Below are positions 26,120 through 35,511 of a stretch of DNA of 64,000 nt, piece after piece. A program made the position numbers and the translations under genes. The notes beneath the pieces were generated by a model, which saw only the letters and a program-made list of their open reading frames with translations, searched no databases and was not told the origin of the DNA. Numbering within the stretch: position 1 is the stretch's first letter; the number at the start of each line of letters is the position of its first letter. This DNA comes from Burkholderia sp. FERM BP-3421. GTDB taxonomy: Bacteria > Pseudomonadota > Gammaproteobacteria > Burkholderiales > Burkholderiaceae. The stretch is taken from assembly GCF_028657905.1 (NCBI RefSeq), contig NZ_CP117781.1, forward strand, positions 2,938,737 to 3,002,736. The letters are read 5' to 3'.

Positions 26120-27532
26120 ATGTCCGCACCCACGGCCCGCGCTGCCGACGGCAAGCGCTATACGTATGAATGGTATGTCGTCGTCATCTGCATGCTCGCG
26201 TACGTCTTCTCGTTCGTCGACCGCCAGGTGCTCGTGCTGATGATCGAGCCGATCAAGCGCGACCTATCCCTGTCCGACACGCAGTTCAGCCTGCTCAACG
26301 GTTTCGCGTTCTCACTGTTCTACGCGGTGATGGGGCTGCCCGTCGCGTATCTCGCCGACCGCTACGCGCGCCCGCGCATCATCTCGATCGGCATCGCGCT
26401 GTGGAGCGTCGCGACCGCCGCATGCGGGCTCAGCCAGCATTTCGTGCAGATGTTCGTCGCGCGGATGGGGGTGGGCATCGGCGAGGCGGCGCTGTCGCCC
26501 GGCGCGTATTCGATGCTCGCCGACTACTTCCCGAAGGAGAAGCTCGGGCGCGCGATCGCCGTATATTCGCTCGGCTCGTTCATCGGCGGCGGCATCGCGT
26601 TCCTGATCGGCGGCTACGTGATCGCGCTGCTCAAGCATGCGAGCGCGTTCACGCTGCCGGTGGTCGGACAGATTCACGCGTGGCAGGTCACCTTCCTGAT
26701 CGTCGGCTTGCCCGGCCTGCTCGTCGCGCTGCTGTTCACCGCGACCGTGCGCGATCCACGGCGCAAAGGGCTCGCGCAGGATCGCTCGGGCACGGTGCGA
26801 CGCGTGTCGATGGGCGATTCGCTGCGCTTCGTCGGCGCGCACCGCGCGACCTTCGCGTGCCACTACCTCGGCTTCTCGTTCTATGCGATGACGCTGTACT
26901 GCCTGCTGAGCTGGACGCCCGCGTTCTATATCCGCCGCTTCGGAATGACGGCGGTGGAGGCCGGCTACGCGCTCGGCAGCGTGCTGCTCGTCGCGAACAC
27001 CGCCGGCGTGTTCTGCGGCGGCTGGCTCAACGACTGGCTGCTGCGTCGCGGCCGCACGGATGCGCCGATGCGCGCCGGCGCGATCGGCGCCGTCTGCATG
27101 ACGGTTCCCGCCGCGCTGTTCACGCAGTTCGACCATCTACCGTCGTCGCTCGCGATGCTCGTCGTCGCGATGTTCTTCGCGTCGTTCCCGATGCCGACCT
27201 CGACCGCCGCGATGCAGACGCTCGCGCCGAACCAGATGCGCGCGCAAATCTCCGCACTGTTCCTGCTCGTCTCGAACCTGATCGCACTCGGGATCGGCAC
27301 GACGGTCGTCGCGCTGTTCACCGATCGCGTGTTCGGCACGCCCGCGGCGGTCGGTCACTCAATGACGATCGTCAACCTCGCGGCGGCCACGCTCGCCGCG
27401 CTGCTGCTGGCCATCGGATGCCGCCGGTACCGGCTCAGCCTCGATCGCGAACACGGCCACGCAGCCGCGGCCGGACAACCGGCGGCCGGCCACGGCGAGG
27501 CGATCGCCGCATCCGGCTCCGCCTTGCGCTGA
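26120..27532 (+). CDS. iacT: MFS transporter of the indole-3-acetate cluster
   Basis: A 470-residue inner-membrane MFS protein of the spinster/aromatic-acid type: FSFVDRQVLVLMIEPIKRDL, YLADRYARPRIISIGI and GIGEAALSPGAYSMLADYFP are typical. GGAG at 26109-26112 supports the start. It lies next to iacF; in Paraburkholderia phytofirmans PsJN an MFS gene and a tautomerase gene of the iac region are needed to clear dioxindole-3-acetate. The exact equivalent (iacT1 or iacT2) is not decided. Confidence 0.7.
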   Translation: MSAPTARAADGKRYTYEWYVVVICMLAYVFSFVDRQVLVLMIEPIKRDLSLSDTQFSLLNGFAFSLFYAVMGLPVAYLADRYARPRIISIGIALWSVATAACGLSQHFVQMFVARMGVGIGEAALSPGAYSMLADYFPKEKLGRAIAVYSLGSFIGGGIAFLIGGYVIALLKHASAFTLPVVGQIHAWQVTFLIVGLPGLLVALLFTATVRDPRRKGLAQDRSGTVRRVSMGDSLRFVGAHRATFACHYLGFSFYAMTLYCLLSWTPAFYIRRFGMTAVEAGYALGSVLLVANTAGVFCGGWLNDWLLRRGRTDAPMRAGAIGAVCMTVPAALFTQFDHLPSSLAMLVVAMFFASFPMPTSTAAMQTLAPNQMRAQISALFLLVSNLIALGIGTTVVALFTDRVFGTPAAVGHSMTIVNLAAATLAALLLAIGCRRYRLSLDREHGHAAAAGQPAAGHGEAIAASGSALR

Positions 27533-27683
27533 CTCGATCTTGCCCGACCATCATCCACCAGGCTGATTTCATCATGGATTTTTTATCGATTTGATTTATG
27601 CTGAGTCGATCCCTATTCTCGATCGCATCACGGCGCGGCGGCACTCGCCGCGCCGGTTTTCCTCGTACCCCACGGAATCATCC

Positions 27684-28652
27684 ATGCAAGCGAACCGCCA
27701 CCAAGTCCGGATCGACGCGCTGATCGACGCGGCACAGGACATCCGCTGTTTCCGGGTTTCGCGCGTAGACGGCCGGCCGTTCGACGCGTACGAACCAGGC
27801 GCCCATATCGACGTCACCGCGCCGTCGGGCGTCACGCGCCAATATTCGCTGTGCGGCGACCCGGACGAGCGCGGCAGCTATCTGTTCGCGGTCAAGAAGG
27901 AAGCGCGGTCGCGCGGCGGCTCGCGGTCGCTGCACGACGACGCAACGATCGGCGCCGAGTTGTCGATCAGTGCGCCGCGCAACCTGTTCCGGCTCGCGGC
28001 AAGCGCCAGCGAGCACGTGCTGATCGCGGCCGGCATCGGCATCACGCCGCTGCTGTCGATGGCGTACGCACTGCACCGGCGCGGCGCTCGCCACCGGTTG
28101 CACTATTTCGCGCGCAGCCGCGAGCATGCGGCCTTCGTCGACGCGCTGTCGGCCGAACCATTTGCGTCGCACGTGACGTTCCACTACGCCGTAGAGCCCG
28201 ACGCGCTCGCGGCCCGGCTCGGCCGCTGCGTCGACGCGATCGATGCGGAGGCGCACGTCTACACGTGCGGCCCGGGGCCGTTCATGGATGCGGTCGTCGC
28301 GGCGGCCGCGACGCGCTTACCGGAAGACTCGATCCACCTCGAGCGCTTCGCCGCCGAACCGGCGGCGTCCGGAGCCGACGCGGCCGACGGCTTCGAAGTG
28401 CGCCTGCAACGCAGCGGCCGGACGGTGCGCGTCGCGCCCGACACGTCGATCGTCGACGCGCTCGCGCAGATCGGCATCGAAGTCGATACGTCGTGCGGCG
28501 AAGGCGTGTGCGGCACCTGCATGGTATCCGTCGTCGACGGCGAGCCCGACCATCGCGACCATTGCCTCAGCAAGGCGGAACGGGCGAGCAACACGGTGAT
28601 CTGCTGCTGCGTGTCGCGCGCGCGCTCGCCGGTGCTCGTCCTCGATCTCTGA
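27684..28652 (+). CDS. iacF: Vanillate-demethylase-reductase-type ferredoxin:NAD(P)H oxidoreductase
   Basis: A 322-residue electron-transfer protein: FMN/FAD-binding barrel (RQYSLCGDP), NAD-binding part (IAAGIGITPLLSMA, YTCGPGPFMDAV) and a C-terminal plant-type [2Fe-2S] domain (TSCGEGVCGTCMVSV, then DHCLS). It should pass electrons from NAD(P)H to the Rieske oxygenase IacC/IacD. It is separated from iacC by the leftward LysR gene, as in PsJN-type clusters. Confidence 0.82.
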   Translation: MQANRHQVRIDALIDAAQDIRCFRVSRVDGRPFDAYEPGAHIDVTAPSGVTRQYSLCGDPDERGSYLFAVKKEARSRGGSRSLHDDATIGAELSISAPRNLFRLAASASEHVLIAAGIGITPLLSMAYALHRRGARHRLHYFARSREHAAFVDALSAEPFASHVTFHYAVEPDALAARLGRCVDAIDAEAHVYTCGPGPFMDAVVAAAATRLPEDSIHLERFAAEPAASGADAADGFEVRLQRSGRTVRVAPDTSIVDALAQIGIEVDTSCGEGVCGTCMVSVVDGEPDHRDHCLSKAERASNTVICCCVSRARSPVLVLDL

Positions 28653-28692
28653 TGCGCCGCGACGCACGGCGTCGTACCGCGCAGTCGCACGC

Positions 28693-29613
28693 TCACGCAC
28701 CGTCGAAACGCGCGACGATCCCGGCCAGCAGTTCCCGCATCCACGCGATGCCTTCATCCTCGTGAAAATGCGCGTGCCAGTGCATCGTCACCGGCGCGGG
28801 CGGCAGCGTCACGGGCAGGTCGTAGAGCCGGAACCCGTTGTCGCGGTTCAGGATGCGCGCGAGCCGCTTCGGCAGCGTCGCGTAGAGATCCGTGACCGAC
28901 AGCACGCTCGGCAGTGCGACGAAGTGCGGCACCTCGAGCGCGATATTGCGCCCCACGCCCTGCACGCGCAGCGCATCGTCGAGTGCGTGGTGGCTGTGCT
29001 CGACCGACTTCACGTTGACGTGCGCCGCGCGCACGAACTGCTCGAGGCTCAGCGCGCCGCCCGCCGGCAGGCCGCGCCGGCGGCCCGTCATGCATGCGTA
29101 GGTTTCCTCGAACAGCACCTGATGACACGTGCGCGGCATCAGCTCCGGCAGGTTGCCGATGGCGAAATCGAGCCGGCTCGCGCGCAACGCCTCCTCGATC
29201 TCCTCGACCGGCAGCGGCTGCACGCTCAGCGTCACGCGCGGCGCGTGCGCGCGCAGCGCCTGGCAGATCGCGGGCAGATACGCCATCTCGCCGGCATCCG
29301 ACAGCGACAGCCGGAACGTGCGCGTGCTGACCGCCGGATCGAAGCGCTCCGCGTAGCGCAGCGCGACGCGCACCATGTCGAGCGCCTTGCCGACGATGCC
29401 CGCGAGTTCGAGCGCGACCGGCGTCGGCTGCATGCCCGCGCGCGTGCGCACGAACAGCGGATCGTCGAACAGCGTGCGCAGCCGGCCAAGCGAATAGCTG
29501 ACGGCCGGCTGCGACAGCGCGAGCCGCTCGCCGGCCCTGGTCAGGCTGCGCTCCTCGACGATCGCCTGGAACACCCGCAGCAGGTTCAGATCGAGATGAT
29601 CGATCGATGTCAT
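28693..29613 (-). CDS. iacR1: LysR-family regulator of the iac cluster
   Basis: A 306-residue regulator (HLDLNLLRVFQAIVEERSLT, SQPAVSYSLGRLR, then an effector domain). AAGGAG six bases upstream selects the ATG at 29613; an in-frame ATG 15 bp upstream would bury that ribosome site in coding sequence. It is divergent from iacC across an AT-rich 145-bp gap. In P. phytofirmans a LysR regulator of the iac genes responds to dioxindole-3-acetate; this gene is the probable counterpart. Confidence 0.8.
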   Translation of the reverse strand: MTSIDHLDLNLLRVFQAIVEERSLTRAGERLALSQPAVSYSLGRLRTLFDDPLFVRTRAGMQPTPVALELAGIVGKALDMVRVALRYAERFDPAVSTRTFRLSLSDAGEMAYLPAICQALRAHAPRVTLSVQPLPVEEIEEALRASRLDFAIGNLPELMPRTCHQVLFEETYACMTGRRRGLPAGGALSLEQFVRAAHVNVKSVEHSHHALDDALRVQGVGRNIALEVPHFVALPSVLSVTDLYATLPKRLARILNRDNGFRLYDLPVTLPPAPVTMHWHAHFHEDEGIAWMRELLAGIVARFDGA

Positions 29614-29758
29614 CGCCGGCTCCTTCATTTGCCAAATTTATTTAGTAGTCAATTTTAGATCAATTTGACGGATATATCACCGGAGGCGAGACTGCTTCCC
29701 GAACCCGGACGCCGCGCACGGCACGGCCCGATTCCACGACTCTTTCCCCACGACGACG

Positions 29759-31042
29759 ATGAGCGACCTTCCCTACCAGACGATCGACACCCGCGCGCTG
29801 CACGGTCTCGCGCAGTCCGACCGCATCGCGCCCGCGATGTATCACGATCCCACGCTGTTCGAGACGGAGCTCGAACGCATCTTCTACCGCACCTGGATCT
29901 GGGTCGCACACGAGAGCGAGTTGCCGAACCCGGGCGACTTCGTCACGACGACGATCGGCCGCCAGCCGGTGATCGTCGTGCGCGACAGGACCGGCGGGAT
30001 CAACGTGCTGCAGAACCGCTGCCGCCATCGCGGCGCGACCGTCTGCGAAGCGCACAAGGGCAACACGAAGAGCTTCACGTGCCCGTACCACAGCTGGTCG
30101 TACGCGCTCGACGGCACGCTGCGCGCGCTGCCTTACGGCGACGGCTACGAAGGCGTGTGCGAGAAAGGCGACCTGCCGCTCGTGAAGCTGCGGGTCGGCA
30201 TGTACCAGGGGCTGATCTTCGCGAGCTTCGACGACGACGTCGAACCGCTCGACGATTTCCTCGGCGGCGCGAAGCCGTGGATCGACCTGTTCATGAAGCA
30301 GGGCGCCGGCTATCCGGTCAAGGCGAACGGCGAGCACAAGTTCAAATTCAAGGGCAACTGGAAGATCCAGCTCGAGAACACGACGGATCTCTACCACTTC
30401 CCGGTCGTGCACAAGTCGTGGATGAAGTCGATCGACGACGAGACGGCCGCCGCGATCACCCGCTTCATGACCAGCGAGGACGCGTTCTGCCGCGGGCTCG
30501 GCAACGGCCACAGCCTGGCTGTGCTGATGCCCGGTCTGATCGACCTCGACGAGGACGACGGTGCGCCGCTGCCCGAGCGTTTCGCGCCGCTCGCGGCGAC
30601 GCTCGCCGAGCGCCACGCGCCGGACGCAGTGCGTCGCATCGTGCGCTCGTTGATGGGCGTTGGCTTCAACCTGAACCTGTTCCCGAACCTCGCGCTGTCG
30701 ATGGCGTTCTTCCGCGTGCTGCGGCCGATCTCCGCGAACGAGACCGAGATTCGCCACGTCGCGCTCGCAATGGACGGCGGCCCTGACGAAGCGAACCGCG
30801 AGCGGCTGCGCATCCACGAGCACTTCCAGGGCCCGTTCGGCTTCGGCAGCCCCGACGACGCGGAAGCGTGGGAGCGCGTGCAGCGCGGCGCGCATGCCGG
30901 CCCCGACGTGGCGATCCTCGTGAACCGCGGGCTGAACCGCGAAACGACCGCCGCGAACGGCGAAAAGACCGCGCATGCGACCGACGAAACCGGCATGCGC
31001 GAGGCTTACCGGCAATGGCGCAAGCTGATGGAGCAACAATGA
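29759..31042 (+). CDS. iacC: Aromatic-ring-hydroxylating dioxygenase, Rieske large subunit
   Basis: A 427-residue oxygenase alpha subunit. The Rieske centre is C88-x-H90 ... C108-xx-H111 (CRHRGATVC, CPYHSW). The mononuclear iron site is D210-xx-H213-xxxx-H218 (ENTTDLYHFPVVH). In iac pathways IacC/IacD act near the end, forming catechol from the anthranilate-level intermediate. Its stop overlaps the iacD start (ATGA). Confidence 0.85.
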   Translation: MSDLPYQTIDTRALHGLAQSDRIAPAMYHDPTLFETELERIFYRTWIWVAHESELPNPGDFVTTTIGRQPVIVVRDRTGGINVLQNRCRHRGATVCEAHKGNTKSFTCPYHSWSYALDGTLRALPYGDGYEGVCEKGDLPLVKLRVGMYQGLIFASFDDDVEPLDDFLGGAKPWIDLFMKQGAGYPVKANGEHKFKFKGNWKIQLENTTDLYHFPVVHKSWMKSIDDETAAAITRFMTSEDAFCRGLGNGHSLAVLMPGLIDLDEDDGAPLPERFAPLAATLAERHAPDAVRRIVRSLMGVGFNLNLFPNLALSMAFFRVLRPISANETEIRHVALAMDGGPDEANRERLRIHEHFQGPFGFGSPDDAEAWERVQRGAHAGPDVAILVNRGLNRETTAANGEKTAHATDETGMREAYRQWRKLMEQQ

Positions 31043-31542
31043 TGGACGACCGCAACATCCTTTTCTCTCAGCAGACCTTCGCCCGCGCGGTCGAATTCGT
31101 GTGGCGCGAAGCCGAACTGCTCGACCGCCGCGACTACCGCGCGTGGCTCGACCTGTGGGAACCGGCCGGCCATTACGTGGTGCCGATCGATCCCGACGCA
31201 ACCGACTTCGCGGCGACGCTCAACTACGTGTTCGACGATCGCGACATGCGCGAGAAGCGCGTGCAGCGGATGCTGTCCGGCTATTCGGCGTCGGCGTCCG
31301 ACGCGGCGCGCACGGTGCGCACCGTGTCGCGCTTCACGCTGGAAAGCAGCACCATCGACGCCGTCGAACTCAAATCGGCGCAGGTCGTCGTCGCGTACAA
31401 GCGCGGCGCCGCGACGCTGTTCGCGGCCGACGTCACGCACCGGCTGCGCGTCGACGCGGACGGCGAGATGCGGATCGCAGCGAAAGTCGTACGCCTGATC
31501 GACTCGACCGAAGCGCTCAGCGCGATCGGCTTCCTGCTGTAA
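31039..31542 (+). CDS. iacD: Aromatic-ring-hydroxylating dioxygenase, small subunit
   Basis: A 167-residue beta subunit of the cystatin-like fold: VEFVWREAELLDRRDYRAWL at the N-terminus, DMREKRVQRMLSGYSAS in the centre and a strand-rich C-terminus. Two adjacent ATGs (31039, 31042) are possible; the first overlaps the iacC stop. It stabilises the IacC trimer. Confidence 0.85.
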   Translation: MMDDRNILFSQQTFARAVEFVWREAELLDRRDYRAWLDLWEPAGHYVVPIDPDATDFAATLNYVFDDRDMREKRVQRMLSGYSASASDAARTVRTVSRFTLESSTIDAVELKSAQVVVAYKRGAATLFAADVTHRLRVDADGEMRIAAKVVRLIDSTEALSAIGFLL

Positions 31543-31639
31543 GCGCACGCGGTTTCGCCGCCGGTCCGCCGGCGCGATCGCCGCGGCTTGACGACGGCGG
31601 CGAAACCGCGGCCGCGCCCGCTATCCTTTCCCGACGACC

Positions 31640-32023
31640 ATGCCCACACTCGAAGTTTTCCTGCCGGCCGGCCACGGCGATGCCCGCAAGGCCGCGCTGA
31701 TCGCCGGCCTCACCGGCGCGACGGTCGACGCGATCGGCGCGCCGGCCGAATCGATCCGCATCCTGCTCAGCGAATTGCCAGCGGCCCACATCGGGCTCGG
31801 CGGCCGCGGCGCGGCGGACGGCGCGCCGCCGCCGCCCGTGATCGTCGCGATCCTGATCGCCGGCCGCACCGACGCGCAGAAATGCGCACTGATCGCCGCG
31901 CTGTCCGACGTCGCCGCCGGCGTGCTCGATGCGCCGCTGCACGCGACGCGCGTGATGATCAAGGACATTCCGAACACCGATTTCGGCATCGGCGGCCAGA
32001 CCGCGCGGGCGCTCGGACGCTGA
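31640..32023 (+). CDS. iacY: Tandem tautomerase (fused 4-oxalocrotonate-tautomerase-like domains)
   Basis: A 127-residue protein of two repeats: MPTLEVFLPAGHGDARKAAL...HIGLGG and PPVIVAILIAGRTDAQKCAL...DFGIGG. Pro2, exposed after Met removal, would be the catalytic base; the second copy has internal prolines instead. A tautomerase-superfamily gene in PsJN takes part in removal of dioxindole-3-acetate, which fits this gene's place between iacD and the sensor kinase. The symbol follows that parallel. Confidence 0.7.
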   Translation: MPTLEVFLPAGHGDARKAALIAGLTGATVDAIGAPAESIRILLSELPAAHIGLGGRGAADGAPPPPVIVAILIAGRTDAQKCALIAALSDVAAGVLDAPLHATRVMIKDIPNTDFGIGGQTARALGR

Positions 32024-32111
32024 TCGTGCGCCCCGTGCGTGCCCGCCCACCGATACGCGCCGGCCGCCGGACGGCCGGGCGATCCCACGTTCGCCTGCGC
32101 CGCGACGCTCG

Positions 32112-33605
32112 CTAAGGCCGGTGCGCGTCGGGGGTTGCTTCGGCGAGCGGCAACGTCACGCGGCAGTCGAGCCCGCCGCCGCCGGCAGGACTCGCGCCGA
32201 TCCGCCCGCCGTGGCGCGTGACGATGCTCTTGCACAGCGACAGCCCGATCCCGTTGCCGCCGGCCTTCGACGACGAGAAGCCATCGAACAGCCGGCCGTG
32301 CGCGCCGTCGGCAATGCCCGGACCGTTGTCGATCGCACGCAGCTCGGCCTGCCCCCCGACGGCTGCCGTGCCGAGCATCAGCGCGCGCGACGTGCGCTCG
32401 CAGCCGGCGAACGCCTCGATCGCGTTGAACGCGAGATTCAGGATCACCTGCCCGATCAGCACGCGCTCGCAGCGGATCGGCAGCGGCGCGTCCGCCTGCG
32501 CGATCGCGACCGTCACGCCGGCTTCCTTCGCGCGCAGCTCGATGAAGTACGCAGCGTCGGCGACGATGTCGCGCAGGTCCGCGACCACGACGACGGGCTC
32601 GCGCTTCACGATGAATTCGCGCACGCTCTTGATGATGAGCGCCGCGTGTTCCGCCTGCCGGTCAGCGCTGCGCAGCCCCCAGATTGCGTCGTCCACCGCG
32701 CCGCGCGCGTTCAGCCGCCGCACCGCGCCCCCGATGAAGTTGCGCACCGCCGCGAGCGGCTGGCTCAGCTCGTGCGCGATCACCGTCGCCATCTCGCCCA
32801 TCGCGTTGTAGCGGCCCGCGTATTCGAGCATCCGCGCTTCGGCGCGCCGCGCATCCTCGATCGCGACTTCGGCGCTCACGTCGCGAAACTGCACGAGCAG
32901 GCCGCCCAGATCGCCTTCGATCTCGACCTGCCGGCACAGAATGCGCAGCCAGCACAACGCGCCGTCGCGCCGCGCGATCCGGTAGCGCTGCGGATCGGAG
33001 GGGCACGCCGACGGCGCGGCGCGAAGCTGCATGGCGAGCCGGTCGCGGTCGGCCCCGGCGCAGTAGTCGAGCAGCGCGCCGGGCGCGTCGTCCGGCGCAA
33101 GCCCGAGCACGCGCCGCCCCGACTCGCTGATGAACTGCACGCCACCATGCGGCGTCGCGACCGCGATGCCTTCGTCGAGGTCCTGCATGAACTCGCGCAA
33201 CCGCGCCTCGTAGCGGCGCAACTGCTGGCGGATCGCCTCCTCCGCGCTGATGTCGCGAAACTGCACCATCACGACGTCGCGCCCGTGCAGCGGCACATAG
33301 GTCGCGATCGCCTCCGACAACATGTCGACGCCCGCGCGCGACCGGTAGCACCACTCGTACACCTGCGGCCCGTCGACGATCGCCCGATCCATCGCGCCCA
33401 CGCCGATCTCGCGGCGGTACTTCGGTCCGGGGCGCGTCATGTCCGGCGCCTTCAGCGGCAACAGCTCCTCGACGGAAAAGCCGAGCGCGATGCACGCGGC
33501 GCGGTTCGCCCATACGATCGCCTTCGTCCGGGCATCGTGCAGCAGCACGCAGATCGTCAGTGCATCGAGCAGGCGGTGGAAATCGTCTTCGTCGGGAAAG
33601 CTCAT
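32112..33605 (-). CDS. iacS: PAS-domain sensor histidine kinase of the iac cluster
   Basis: A 497-residue soluble kinase: PAS1 (about 10-125, with VVMVQFRDIS), PAS2 (about 135-250, LLVQFRDVSAE), HisKA with H278 in TVIAHELSQPLAAVRNF, and an HATPase (LIGQVILNLAFNAIEAF, NGIGLSLCKSIVTRHGG). No membrane segment, so it likely senses a cytoplasmic ligand, FixL/StyS-like. It is divergent from iacA. The probable partner is the FixJ-type regulator at 38045-38677, on the far side of iacABIHE. Confidence 0.75.
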   Translation of the reverse strand: MSFPDEDDFHRLLDALTICVLLHDARTKAIVWANRAACIALGFSVEELLPLKAPDMTRPGPKYRREIGVGAMDRAIVDGPQVYEWCYRSRAGVDMLSEAIATYVPLHGRDVVMVQFRDISAEEAIRQQLRRYEARLREFMQDLDEGIAVATPHGGVQFISESGRRVLGLAPDDAPGALLDYCAGADRDRLAMQLRAAPSACPSDPQRYRIARRDGALCWLRILCRQVEIEGDLGGLLVQFRDVSAEVAIEDARRAEARMLEYAGRYNAMGEMATVIAHELSQPLAAVRNFIGGAVRRLNARGAVDDAIWGLRSADRQAEHAALIIKSVREFIVKREPVVVVADLRDIVADAAYFIELRAKEAGVTVAIAQADAPLPIRCERVLIGQVILNLAFNAIEAFAGCERTSRALMLGTAAVGGQAELRAIDNGPGIADGAHGRLFDGFSSSKAGGNGIGLSLCKSIVTRHGGRIGASPAGGGGLDCRVTLPLAEATPDAHRP

Positions 33606-33738
33606 GATCGGCGTCGGATGAGGACGCGCGACGTCGCGCGGCCGGCATCTCAACATAGCACCGGCGCGCGCGGATCGCATCTGAAGATTTCTTTAGTTCG
33701 GCACGGAACGCCCCCTGTCGCGCGACCGATCGCACCAA

Positions 33739-33767
33739 TTGCCGCGCGTTTCCGGCGTTTCTAGACT
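33739..33767 (+). promoter_or_regulatory. Likely sigma-70 promoter of iacA
   Basis: TTGCCG (33739-33744), a 17-bp spacer and TAGACT (33762-33767) lie 83 bp before the iacA start. The core CGTTTCTAGACT resembles the porin-side sequence CGTTCCTAGACT at 25826-25815. Confidence 0.5.
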
Positions 33768-33849
33768 GGTGGCATCGTGTGTCGCGCCGCTTGCCGCGGG
33801 ACGCCGGCGCCGCCCGCACCCGAACGCTCATTCGCATCAGGAGACAGCC

Positions 33850-35043
33850 ATGCCCCATGCCGAACTCGCCCTCGACACCGCGTCGCCCTCACCGCACGCC
33901 GCCGGCGAACCGGCCGCGCGGCTGTCGCCGCTCGACGCCGTGATCGACGCCGTCGCCGCACGCCGCGACGAGTTCGACCGTCTGTCGCACGTGCCGCGCG
34001 ACATGATCGCGTTGTTCAAGCAGGCTGGCATCTACCGGGCGGGCACGCCGCGCCGTTTCGGTGGCGATGCGCTCGCGCCCACCGCATTCCTCGACATGAT
34101 CGAGCGGATCGCGCTCGCCGACGGCTCGGCTGCGTGGGTCGCGAGCTTCGGTTCGGCCAACGTGTATCTCGCCGCGCTGCCGCTCGACACGCAGGCGGAG
34201 CTGTACGCGAACGGCCCCGACCAGGTATTCGCGGGCGGCCTGTTCCCGGTACAGCCGGCAAAGCCTGCGCCCGGCGGCTGGCGCGTCAACGGCACGTGGA
34301 AATTCGCCAGCGGCTGCAAGGGCGCCGACTGGCTCGGCGTCGGCATCGCGGTGCCCGGCGGGCGGGATGCCGCACCGAACAAGCCGCGCACGGCCGTGTT
34401 CCGCGCCGCCGAAGTCGAGATCGTCGAGAACTGGAGCGTGGTCGGCATGCAGGGCACCGGCAGCCACGACCTGCGCGTCGACGACCGCTTCGTGGCCGAC
34501 GCCTGGACCTTCGTGCGCGGCGGCGAACCGACCGTCGACGAACCGCTGTACCGCTACCCGACCGTCGCGTATGCCGCTCAGGTGCTCGCCGTCGTCAACC
34601 TCGGCCTGGCGCGCGCGGCGCTCGATGTCGTGAACCGCATGTCGGGCGGGCGACAGACGACCACCGGCGCGCCGCGCCTCGCCGATCGCGCGTACTTCCG
34701 CATCGAGCTTGCGAAGGCCGAAGCACAGTTGCGCTCGGCGCGCGCGTTCTTCTACGATGCGACCGACACCGTCTGGCAATCGATCCTCGCCGGCAACCCG
34801 GTAACGCCCGACCAGGTCAGCATGCTGCGGCTCGCGGCCACGCACATCGCGCGCGAAGGCGCGAGCGTCGTCGAACGGGCGTACCGTCTCGGCGGCACGC
34901 CCGCGATCTACCGCTCGCATCCGCTGCAGCGCCTGCTGCGCGACGCGATGATCGTCACGCAGCACGCATTTCTCGCCGAGGGCAACTTCGACGGCGCCGG
35001 CGCGGTGTTCACCGGCGTCGCGCCGTTTCCCGGCTACTTGTAA
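33850..35043 (+). CDS. iacA: Flavin-dependent monooxygenase, acyl-CoA-dehydrogenase fold (indole-3-acetate hydroxylase)
   Basis: A 397-residue acyl-CoA-dehydrogenase-like protein (DMIALFKQAGIYRAGTPRRF, ADGSAAWVASFGSANVYLAA, SVVGMQGTGSHDLRVDD) without the catalytic Glu environment of true dehydrogenases, typical of two-component monooxygenases such as IacA. It hydroxylates indole-3-acetate using reduced flavin supplied by IacG. It leads the run iacA-iacB-iacI-iacH-iacE. Confidence 0.82.
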   Translation: MPHAELALDTASPSPHAAGEPAARLSPLDAVIDAVAARRDEFDRLSHVPRDMIALFKQAGIYRAGTPRRFGGDALAPTAFLDMIERIALADGSAAWVASFGSANVYLAALPLDTQAELYANGPDQVFAGGLFPVQPAKPAPGGWRVNGTWKFASGCKGADWLGVGIAVPGGRDAAPNKPRTAVFRAAEVEIVENWSVVGMQGTGSHDLRVDDRFVADAWTFVRGGEPTVDEPLYRYPTVAYAAQVLAVVNLGLARAALDVVNRMSGGRQTTTGAPRLADRAYFRIELAKAEAQLRSARAFFYDATDTVWQSILAGNPVTPDQVSMLRLAATHIAREGASVVERAYRLGGTPAIYRSHPLQRLLRDAMIVTQHAFLAEGNFDGAGAVFTGVAPFPGYL

Positions 35044-35125
35044 CCCGCGTCGCTTCGCGATGTCATCCTCGACGATGCCCGTGCCGGCCGGCCGGGCAAC
35101 CCCGATTCCTCAGGAGCATCCTGTC

Positions 35126-35503
35126 ATGTCCGATTCGAATCCGCTGCCGCTGCGCGTGCTGTTCTGCTGCGGCGTCTCGCAAAACTTCTTCGACCTGCCG
35201 CGCGAGAAGATCGGCGAAGTCTGGCAGGCGCACGGCGCGATGCTCGCGGCCGTCGAGGCGATGCCGGGCGTGCGCGTGCTCGGCGTGATGGATGACGACC
35301 GGCTCGTCGTCGGCCAGGCCGACGGCGCGCCGTGGACCTTCTACATCATGGCCGACGTCGCCGACTTCGACACCACGGTCGCGGTGTGCAACCTGTATCG
35401 CACGACGCCGGTCGGCGAATACAACCTGTGGCGCTACGGCAAGATCGAGGCGCGGGTCGGCCGTGCGTTGACCGTACCGCCGACCGCGCGGCCCACGTCG
35501 TGA
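35126..35503 (+). CDS. iacB: IacB family protein
   Basis: A 125-residue protein (LRVLFCCGVSQNFFDLPREK, TFYIMADVADFDTTVAVCN, GEYNLWRYGKIEARVGRAL) directly after iacA. Position, size and compact alpha/beta character match IacB of known clusters, whose step is not settled. AGGAG at 35112-35116 precedes the start by 9 nt. Confidence 0.7.
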   Translation: MSDSNPLPLRVLFCCGVSQNFFDLPREKIGEVWQAHGAMLAAVEAMPGVRVLGVMDDDRLVVGQADGAPWTFYIMADVADFDTTVAVCNLYRTTPVGEYNLWRYGKIEARVGRALTVPPTARPTS

Positions 35504-35511
35504 TTCCAGCG

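Noticed and set aside
29629..29758. LysR-type T-N11-A box between iacR1 and iacC
   Set aside because: The AT-rich stretch allows several overlapping weak matches; none stands out enough to assign.
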